Below are positions 56,170-64,000 of a stretch of DNA of 64,000 nt, in pieces. How positions within the stretch are numbered: the first letter of the stretch is position 1; every line of letters begins with the position of its first letter. The DNA is from Endomychus coccineus (lineage: Eukaryota; Arthropoda; Insecta; Coleoptera; Endomychidae). The translations under genes were made by a program, and so were the position numbers. Below the pieces are notes generated by a model. It was not told the DNA's origin. It saw nothing but the letters and a program-made list of their open reading frames with translations, and made no database searches. The stretch covers positions 164,956,388-165,020,387 of the forward strand of contig OY294068.1 of assembly GCA_958510875.1 (NCBI GenBank). The letters run 5' to 3'.

Positions 56170-57180
56170 TAGTCGAGTCAAATAGGTATTTCATTACGAA
56201 AATCGAACGATATGGACCGATTTTGATGAAACAAAGTGCATTCGATTCGGGATGACGTCTAGAAAGAAGCTTACCGGTTAGTTTTTTGTGCAAATTTGTT
56301 ATTATTTTCTTAGCCGGAAAATTGACCAATTTCCAAAATTTCATTAAAACTGACCAGAAATCCTCAGTTAGGGGTTGTGGAGGTTGTTTTTTATGTTAAA
56401 TGTTTAAAAATTTGTTAAAAGGGGGTCGTTACTTATTTAAATCAAAAACAAAATCGAATTCTAATTTTTTAATTTTTTAATTTGAAATAAATTCTTGCTC
56501 ATCTAAAATTTTTTCCCTTCGTTTTTTCTGTCTTCTCTACTCAGTCTTTTTATATTCCACACAGCATCTTTTACATATACTGTGGACATATACGTAATAA
56601 AAACCGGGCGGGAGTTGCAGGTAGGTATTTTTCTTAAACTATGGAGTCTACACTATACTATAACATAGCATCTATCATATAATAAGATCTCTATGGCATT
56701 CACCGTTTCATAGAGCAGCTGTTATCTAAACCGGCCCTCCCTCCCAACCCCCCAAAATAAAGACGCGGCTACGTATACGTGGACCACGCTGCTATTGTAA
56801 TGTAGATACATAATAAATGATCACCACGTGTCACTTACTGTTGGATGCTGCTGTTATTCAGATTAGTAAAATTTCTCATTCGTCGTATGTGAAAATTATT
56901 TTGTTCTGTGGTTCAGTGAATATTATCAGAAACATTTTTTTAATAATTCAAATACATATTGTTCAATAAATTAAACATTGCTTTAATAAAGCATTCACGC
57001 TGCAAATTAATAAAAGTGTTTTTCGGTTAAAAACATAATAACAAATTTGCACAAAAAACTAACCGGTAAACTTTTTTCTAAACGTCATCCCGAATCGAAT
57101 GTACTTTGTTTCATCAAAATCGGTCCATATTGTTCGATTTTCGTAAGTCGGCCTGTTTTAATACCTATTTGACTAGACTA
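56170..57180. mobile_element. Fold-back element A, about 1.0 kb
   Basis: Termini are TAGTCGAGTCAAATAGGTAT at 56170 and the complement of TAGTCTAGTCAAATAGGTAT ending at 57180. Shared arms continue for about 160 bp (CGAACGATATGGACCGATTT, ACAAAGTGCATTCGATTCGG, CCGGTTAGTTTTTTGTGCAA). ATT lies outside both ends, a possible 3-bp target duplication. The centre is non-coding. It is related to element B at 62416-63863. Confidence 0.7.
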
Positions 57181-57865
57181 ATTAGATGAAAAGATGGTAT
57201 TTAATTCCAATATAAAATACGTATATAATTATTAGATATGAGTTATAATTTGTATATTATTAGATAGAATCAAAAGTAGTGAATGCTGTTGCTTATATCA
57301 ACACTCAACATGAAACTAAGTGAATAATTTTTCCTACACTCGTGCGAAAAAAACTTCATTGAACTACATTTAGTGAAAAAGCTGTTTTTTTATTGCATTC
57401 ATACATATTTTCTATTACATTTAGCAGCTAGAGGTAAACAAACAATGTCTTTCTAGGATAACTCCATAATCAAGACTCCGCTTAATTCTGAACAATCTAC
57501 CCGCATAGAGCAAACTGTCCGTATTATTACCACACCTCGCGTGCACGTTACATGCACTTGTCAGCAAGAGTTTTTGGCAAGCGAGAAGCCGACTCGCGAT
57601 ATCGCTTTCTCGCGTGCAGTTCAGACGTACCCTAACATACGAGCTCACGGATACTATGATTTGGATAATACTACTGCATTTCTAGAAAGGTCAGTCAAAA
57701 ATTAATTCTGACAATTACAGAATTTGAAGTTTTAAAATGAGTAATATTATTGGACAAATAACTGATAGTGATGAAGATGAATTTGTAGGTACCACAACAT
57801 ATGTTAGTGAAATAGCAAATACAGCATCATTAAACTTATAACCTAGTAAATCAAGAAAACAATGT
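57181..57865. other. Unassigned, with a short acidic open frame
   Basis: 57420-57660 is GC-richer and unassigned. ATG at 57737 opens MSNIIGQITDSDEDEFVGTT then YVSEIANTASLNL and stops. The DSDEDEF string resembles acidic N-termini of piggyBac-type transposases, but nothing follows it. Confidence 0.25.
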
Positions 57866-58890
57866 GAAATTAGTTAAAAGAGTTGATGTTTCGATAATAA
57901 AGTTGTACTTTTTGCATATTTTTCAAACCCTGATCACTTGATCCTGAGAACTCTATGGTGAGAGCTTGTTTTTCTTCTTGCAGCCCGCTACACTTCGTCC
58001 AAAGTCTTCTAAATTTTTCGATTCCTTCCAGATAATACGATCCTTGAAAATGGGCGTTTGGAGCCACATCTCTTTCCGCCGAGCCATGTGGTGGATGACG
58101 AACCAGTTCGTAGCGCAATTCATGCAATTTTGCCAATGCGACTGCGGACCTATGTGCCGGTGCCTTGTCCTGGTGAAAGAGCACAATTTTCTTTGTCGAA
58201 TGGATCCAACAGCTCTGCATAATATACACTGGTGATCGTTTTACCCTTTTCAAAGTAATTGATATCGACAATATCGTGTGTATCCAAAAAAACCGTCGCA
58301 ATGACTTTGTTGGCCGATAAACCCACTGTGGCCTCTTTGGGCTCCGATTCGCCAGTACAAGTCCACTGTTGCGAATGTTCTTTGGTCTCTAGTGTGTTGT
58401 GATGGATCCATGTTTCGTCCACGGTTACGAAATAACTCAAAAAGACCTTCTCATCACGCTTGAACATCGCCAAACTATCCTTTGATGTTGTCACACGGTA
58501 GTGCTTGTTGTCAACAGATAGCAAATGCGGCACCCATCTGGCAGAAGACTTTCTCATATTCATAAATTTATGACTAATGTTCCGTACCCGTTCGGTTGAG
58601 ATGGCCATAGTTTCAGCAATCTCCTGCACTTTAACTCGCCGAACGTCCAATATCATGCCATGAATTTTATCGACGATTTCTGGCGTTGTAACCTCAATTG
58701 GACGACCAGAACGTTCGACGTCCTTTGTGGTCATACTAGCACAACAAAAATCAGTTAACCACTTGTGAATCGATCCAATTGATGGTGAATAGTCGCCATA
58801 ATGCTCAACAAGCGATACTTTGGTTTGCGAATAAAATTTTTTTCCATGCTATAAATGTTTAATCGAGACGCGAAATTTACTTTTTTCCAT
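57866..58890 (-). pseudogene. Mariner transposase, nearly full length but catalytic region deleted
   Basis: Reading down from 58890: MEKSKFRVSIKHL, QTKVSLVEHYGDYSPSIGSI (paired-like helix-turn-helix), ERSGRPIEVTTPEIVDKIHG, RVKVQEIAETMAISTERVRN, SYFVTVDETWIHHNTLETKE (first aspartate), ATVGLSANKVIATVFLDTHD, then after a shift KKIVLFHQDKAPAHRSAVAL (second aspartate, with the usual N replaced by K). After LRYELVRHPPHG the SPDLAPCDF block with the third aspartate is missing and SAERDVAPNAHF follows. The reading frame breaks at about 58815 and 58190. Confidence 0.88.
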
Positions 58891-58934
58891 AATCACAAAA
58901 ATCTCCAAGGTTACTTCCTTTCGATGGGTGTCAA

Positions 58935-59429
58935 ACCAGTACTGAATGACATATCAGTCTAAAAATGTTGATGCGTTCTAGATAAAGATGGTACATCACA
59001 AACGTAACATGGGATTTTCTATTTTGCGCCATCTGTTTTATTTTTCAAGGACTTTTCCCCTTGCCCTCTATTATTATAAATACACGAAACTACTTTCCAA
59101 GCATATTCCGTGTGAGCATTTTTTTTAATAGTTACCAAAATGAAAAGTGCACTGTAGGTATAAGCTATTTGGTTTGAGCACGGTTGCTAAAATCCCTCAT
59201 GTAATTGGAAAATTTCTGCATTTGTGGAATCCTGAGTTATACACAAGGCACTACTTCAGGGGATCCTCCGCAACACTTCTTTCAAATAGTGCAGCAGATT
59301 ACTAGAGCTCAAACAACACGTCGGATGGAAATTATCGACAATAGCGGAAGGATACGTAGATAAATCAATTGCAAACAAAGTCAATGTTGCAAAACAAATA
59401 TTTCACCCTGAAGAGAATAACAACGTACA
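58935..59429. other. No recognisable gene
   Basis: Includes the mariner 5' flank. No coding sequence or clear terminal repeat seen. Confidence 0.35.
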
Positions 59430-59431
59430 TA

Positions 59432-61764
59432 CAGGGTGTCCTCGAACTGCGTGGCAAAAATAAAGCCGAAGATTGTTTGATTCGAAAAAAAGTTGATGAG
59501 CCTTTTTATTTTTGCCTCAAGTGTCTTGTTTACCCGGTAGAGGGCTTGAAAGTTGCAAAAATAATTTTGTTTTTTCGGTATAACTTGAGAACGTGATAAA
59601 GAACTTTTACAATATTTAGCAGGTGAGTTACTGTCAATAATGGCCATTTTTGAGAGTGGAGCACAGAGCCTTAGAGACCATAGAAATGGCTCAAACTTGA
59701 GGATGTAACGGGAAAAGTGTCCAGAACTTTTTTGTGGTCAATGTAATTCACTCTATATTTTTCATGTAGATAGCTTATCTAATTTGAAAACTTTTCTTAC
59801 TCTTAGAAAATTTTGATAAAATCAACGGATTAGCTTGAAAAAATTAATTTTCGAGTCTCTGCAATTTTGGCTTACTAATTTTACTTGATTAAAATACCTT
59901 AGTTGCCTTTGCTCTTCTAATGTTATTTTGGCATTTGAAGAATTCATTCTCAAAACTGTCAGTTTTTACTTTGCTTTCCGTAAAAATTTTATAAAATTAT
60001 GGCTCAAAATTTCACTAACACTGAAATGGTTGATATGTTATTGATTTATGGACTTTGTCCTTGCAATGGCCGGAGAAGGGAAAGATATCCGCATCGCAGA
60101 ATTCCAAATCGGCAAACCTTCGCGAAACTGGCAAATTTGAAGCAAATCGCAGAGAAACTGGACGCAGACGGACAAGAAGGACGTTAGAGCTCGAAGAAGC
60201 GATACTGATGGAAGCGGTTGAAACTGAACCTGGGATGCACACACTACGTTTGGGACTTCGTATTGGAGCCTCAAAATCATTAGTTCATAATGTACTGAAA
60301 GGAGAACTGTTGTATCCCTATCATATTAAAACAGTTCAAGACTTATTGCCCATGGATCCAGGTCATCGGCAAGATTTCTGTCGGCTTATTGTCCAAAGAC
60401 AATACGCAAACCCCAATTTTTTTAGAAGAATTCTGTTCACGGACGAAGATACTTTCACGAGATGTGGTCTTTTTAACCTCCATAATGAACATTTCTATGC
60501 TGATGAAAATCCTCATGAAACGGAAGTTACATATTTTCAGAAACAAACTAAAATCAATGTTTGGGTTGGAATTGTGGATAACTTTATTATTGGCCCTACC
60601 GTTATACCCGATCGATTGAACGGGGAGAACTACTTGAACTTTTTGGAACAAAGGCTACTTGAACTGTTCGAAGACTTGCCCTTACACATTCGTCGTGGCC
60701 TGGTTTATCCATGATGGTGCACCTCCTCATTTCACATTAGCTGTGAGGCGACATTTGAATGCGGAATATCCAGATCGCTGGATAGGTAGAGGACACGATG
60801 CACCAGTGAACTGGCCGGCCCGCTCCCCTGATTTGACGCCCTGCGACTTCTTTCTATGGGGCGCTTTGAAGTCGAAAGTTTATGCAGCTACAGTGAACAC
60901 ACGACAGGAATTGTTGCAACGAATTAATCGTGAAGCGGATTTATTGAAGAATGATCCTGAAGTACTAGCCAGAGTTCAATCCAATTTCTTGAAACGAATT
61001 AATTTGTGTATTCAGGAAAATGGGCAACATTTCGAACAATTGATGCCTTAGCGATTTCTCAAAAAGTTTTGTTGTTTCTTTTAATTTAGCATTTGTTTTT
61101 CCTAAATAATCACATCGTTTCCCCATTTCTATTGTTTTTATTATTCGTGTTTTACCGAGATATTAACCATTTCAGTGTTAGTGAAATTTTGAGCCATAAT
61201 TTTATAAAATTTTTACGTAAAGCAAAGTAAAAACTGACAGTTTTGAGAATAAATTCTCCAAATGCCAAAATGACATTAGAAAAGCAAAGGCAACTAAGGT
61301 CTTTTAATCAAGTAATATTAGTAAGCCAAAATTGCAGAGACTCGAAAATTTTTTTTTTCAAGCTAATCCGTTGATTTTATCAAAATTTCTTCGGAGTAAG
61401 AAAAGTTTTCAAATTAGATAAGCTATCTACATAAAAAATATAGAGTGAATTACATTGACCACTTAAAAGTTCTGGACACTTTTCCCGTTACATCCTCAAG
61501 TTTGAGCCATTTCTATGGTCTCTAAGGCTCTATGCTCCACTCTCAAGAACGGCTATTATTGACAGTAACTCACCTGCCAAATATTGTAAAAGTCCTCCAT
61601 CACGTTCTCAAGTTATACCGAAAAAACAAAATTATTTTTGCAACTTTGAAGCCCTCTACCGGCTAAACAAGACGCTTGAGGCAAAAGTAAAAATGCTCAT
61701 CAAATTTTTTTCGAATCAAATAATCTTCGGTTTTATTTTAGCCACGCTGTTCGAGGACATCCTG
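59432..61764 (+). mobile_element. Tc1/mariner-superfamily element with ~598-bp inverted repeats, copy 2
   Basis: TA lies on both sides (59430-59431, 61765-61766). Termini are CAGGGTGTCCTCGAACTGCG at 59432 and the complement of CAGGATGTCCTCGAACAGCG at 61764. The arms run 59432-60029 and 61167-61764 with only scattered differences, so the left arm includes the transposase start codon and its first ten codons. One intact-looking transposase with two frameshifts sits between. Low divergence suggests recent activity. Confidence 0.92.
59999..61051 (+). pseudogene. DDE transposase (DUF4817 type), two frameshifts
   Basis: Start ATG 59999: MAQNFTNTEMVDMLLIYGLC, YPHRRIPNRQTFAKL. A shift near 60115 leads to LRETGKFEANRRETGRRR, then SLVHNVLKGELLYPYHIKTV and DLLPMDPGHRQDFCRLIVQR. 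FTDEDTF at about 60441 holds the first aspartate. INVWVGIVDNFIIGPTVIPD follows. A second shift near 60695 leads to WFIHDGAPPHF (second aspartate) and WPARSPDLTPCDFFLWGALK (third), ending at 61051. 43 residues lie between the second and third aspartates, against 34 in classical mariner/Tc1. Without the two shifts this would be about 345 residues. Confidence 0.88.
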
Positions 61765-61830
61765 TATATCAAGTACTGGTACATTTAGAGAAGTTACAAG
61801 TTGAGAAGTAGAATTGAAAAATAATTATAG

Positions 61831-62000
61831 TTTTAATAAAGAATACACTTGTAATAAATTTTTACAATCTTTGTTTTTATTAAACAAAACGTTACATGTT
61901 TCACCTCACGTGGCTTTATCAAACAATTGCTTAATAAAAACGAAGTTTGTTAAAATGTATTACAGGTGTATTTTTTATTAAAACTATAGATATGAATTTT
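61831..62000. mobile_element. Inverted pair of PLE terminal tips
   Basis: The left side (complement) and right side both carry the TTAATAAAAAC(G/A)AAG, AATTTTTACAA/ATGTATTAC and GTATT(C/T)TTTATTAAAACTAT series, closely matching the outer ends of the PLE pair at 40.93-42.13 kb (for example 42100-42150). The whole coding part is gone. A hammerhead-like string (GAAACATGTAACG, minus) is present but lacks the core. Confidence 0.6.
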
Positions 62001-62415
62001 CAACAAGTAAGCACCAAAACCATCCAAAGTGAACATTATTCACTGAGAAATATCAATATTGAAAATTGCACAAATTGTAGATTTACTCCATTAATGGTGA
62101 AAATAAAGTTTGAGTTAAATTGTTCCTAACATATTACTTTCTAACTTTCTCAATGTAAATCGATAGTGATAATTAATCATCAAATATGTTGCTATTAAAT
62201 TACACGTTTTATTTTCCTACACTTAGTGTTACCTAAAGAAAGTTGGAACACTTTAATTCATTTATATTTTTCCTTATGTTCTATATGGAAGAAGTAATGT
62301 AATTATAAGAACGTATATACGAAGCTAATGAACATAAAAAACAGAAGAGTGTAAATCATTAATAAAGACAAGATAAAAGGACTGTTCACCCCCTACTAGG
62401 GATATGCTGCAACAT
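62001..62415. other. No recognisable gene
   Basis: AT-rich gap between the PLE tips and fold-back element B. No features identified. Confidence 0.35.
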
Positions 62416-63863
62416 TAGTGAAGTCAAATGGGTATTTGAGGTCGAAATCCTTCGGAAATGGACCGATTTTGATGGGACAAAGTGCATTTTCTTCGGAATT
62501 TTATCAGAAACAAAGTCTACCTCGTCTTAAGTTGCGCAAAAATTTTGGTCCTGCTTATAAACAATAAATTAACGAATTAATTAGCGTATTTATGAGATTA
62601 CATAAAAATTCATAAAAAATGATCAGGTAAAGACTATTTTTGGTCAGTGAACATATGAAAATAGTTGAACAAGTAGTTGAAACAACTTCATTTGTTACAA
62701 ACAATTTATTTATCAACAAATTGACGAATTCGAGCAAAACTACGAGCTTAGGATCGTTTTCGAATAATTGTGCCAACATTCCAAGTGTAAAGTGTTTTTA
62801 AAATTAATGTATTAATAGTCGAATAATTTATATCAAAAAAAAAATAGTATCAAGTCTTCATAAAATAACAAATTAATCAATAAGAAATGCCATGTTCACG
62901 AAAAAATACTTTAATTCAAACGTATCATGAATAATACTCCAAAATTCCCATCATCAGGCAATTTTAAATGAGCCGTAGGTATTATACTATAAGATGAACG
63001 AGAATCAAATATTTTTCATTTTTTCGTTTCAAAATAGAGAAATTTTTTTATGATTTACTTTATTTGACTATTAATACATTAATTTAAAAAACACACTTTA
63101 CACTTGGAATGTTGGCGCAATTCGTATATTTATTATTAAATAATTTATTTATAGCAATTCAAAAATTCATCTATGCATTTAAGGACTATAGTAACAATAA
63201 AATCGTACTCAAGAGACAAAATTAGCTGAAAACGACTATAAACACGACATTTTGGCCAAATTCGTATAGTTATTAATAAATAATTTATCTATAACAATTC
63301 AAAAATTAATGTATGCATTTAAAACTATAATAACAATAAAATCGTACTCAGAAGGCCAACATTAGCTGAAAACGACTATAAACTCGACATTCTGGTCAAA
63401 TTCATATATTTTTTCAAATATAATTTGTTTATAACAAATTAACAAATTAGCGGGTATACATTCGACGATATTGACGACAAAATCGAACTCAGAAGGCCAA
63501 CATTATTGGAAAACGATCCTTAACTCGTAGTTTTGGTCGAATTCGTCTTTTTGTTAATAAATAAATTGTTTATAACAAATAAAGTTGATTCAACTACTTG
63601 TTTGACTATTCTCATTTGTTCACTGACCAAAAATAGTCTTCACCCGATCATTTTCCATGAATTTTTAGGTAATTTCATAAATACGCTAACTAAATTGTTA
63701 ATTTATTGTTTATAAACAATGCAAAATTTTTGCGAAACTTCAGATGAGGTAGACTTTGTTTCTGATAAAATTCCGAAGAGAATGCACTTTGTCTCATCAA
63801 AATCGGTTCATTTCCCAAGGATTTCGAAATTTGGCATATTTTTATACCTATTTGACTGCACTA
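62416..63863. mobile_element. Fold-back element B, about 1.45 kb
   Basis: Termini are TAGTGAAGTCAAATGGGTAT at 62416 and the complement of TAGTGCAGTCAAATAGGTAT ending at 63863. CAT lies outside both ends (62413-62415, 63864-63866), a 3-bp target duplication. The arms stay similar for over 300 bp (CGATTTTGATG(G/A)GACAAAGTG, TTTATCAGAAACAAAGTCTA, TATTTTTGGTCAGTGAACA). The interior holds tandem repeats. Short open frames such as 62555-62779 and 63533-63715 are the arms read on opposite strands. Confidence 0.78.
63107..63592. repeat. Tandem repeats of about 138 bp inside element B
   Basis: Three and a half diverged units. TTGGC(G/C)(C/A)AATTCGTATA-type starts are near 63113, 63252 and 63391, and GGTCGAATTCGTCTTTTTG starts near 63535. 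Shared inner strings are ATAACAATAAAATCGTACTC, GGCCAACATTA(G/T) and GAAAACGA(C/T). The last unit overlaps the right arm of the fold-back element. Confidence 0.7.
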
Positions 63864-63866
63864 CAT

Positions 63867-64000
63867 AGACTGAAGTCAATTCCAATATTCATTCATTCCG
63901 ATGCGTCCTCGTGCACAGATCCATCGACCCCACACTTTGCACATTCGACATTGCACTCATTCCTCACTTTCCATGTATATCTTTTGCACGCGAAGCAGTA
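63867..64000. other. Window end, no gene recognised
   Basis: C-rich plus strand (GCACAGATCCATCGACCCCA). Too short to classify. Confidence 0.3.

Noticed and set aside
60343..60651. Minus-strand open frame over the transposase
   Set aside because: Antisense shadow; the plus-strand frame has the DDE motifs.
62555..62779. Hydrophobic open frame (and its partner at 63533-63715) as a membrane protein
   Set aside because: The two are the inverted arms of fold-back element B read on opposite strands; no independent evidence of coding.
62940..62975. CTGATGATGGG on the minus strand as another hammerhead
   Set aside because: The downstream GAAAC box and stem I are absent.

Overview
The window looks like an AT-rich, gene-poor, transposon-saturated stretch of an insect nuclear genome. 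The evidence is a spliced SUN-domain gene with a GT/AG intron, P, hAT, mariner and pogo DNA transposons, and several clades of non-LTR and Penelope-like retroelements (PLEs). I cannot name the species. I see no operons, prokaryotic genes, rRNA genes or functional tRNA gene.

Host genes. The only intact host gene I can support is a two-exon SUN-domain (SUN3/SPAG4-like) gene at 27350-29805 (+), encoding 355 residues. A single LanC-like exon (26486-26609, -) sits next to it between inverted repeats and looks orphaned.

Layout. 0.3-2.7 kb: CR1/Jockey-superfamily LINE (-). 3.4-4.8 kb: broken pogo/Tigger transposase. 5.9-7.6 kb: PLE (-) carrying a 1 kb unclassified insert and a P-element excision scar. 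10-13 kb: degenerate minisatellite and a pair of nested TA-MITEs. 14.0-15.2 kb: a ~560-bp-arm hairpin with a hammerhead ribozyme in each arm. 16-18 kb: two R2/Dong-type LINE fragments, tail to tail. 19.8-21.6 kb: dimeric satellite that contains a piece of PLE coding sequence. 22.9-26.3 kb: PLE tail, tRNA-derived SINE head, LINE tail, Crypton-like recombinase tail, OTU protease fragment. 26.3-29.8 kb: LanC exon and SUN gene. 30-31 kb: RNase H LINE tail. 33-35 kb: DUF4817-type Tc1/mariner. 36.3-38.6 kb: fold-back element and mariner. 38.8-39.4 kb: LINE. 40.9-42.7 kb: PLE inverted pair plus a PLE tail with a hammerhead. 44.1-47.3 kb: LINE end and a 1.46-kb tandem duplication. 47.3-51.5 kb: PLE (-) with a tandemly duplicated tail, into which a hAT and a P-type MITE (itself hit by a P element) have inserted. 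52-56 kb: LINE RNase H end, 272-bp MITE, CT microsatellite, PLE inverted pair with a hammerhead, and a small inverted-repeat element with a near-ideal hammerhead. 56.2-63.9 kb: two related fold-back elements (3-bp target duplications), a mariner, and a 2.33-kb Tc1/mariner with ~600-bp inverted repeats.

Common thread. PLE 3' ends dominate. They occur as head-to-head inverted pairs, as tandem duplications, as hammerhead-bearing tips, and as source sequence for a satellite. The best candidate for a little-described system is this link between PLE tails, hammerhead ribozymes, inverted-pair insertion and tandem or satellite amplification. The second is the P-element series: one intact insertion with a perfect 8-bp target duplication, and one scar with two 17-bp terminus remnants.
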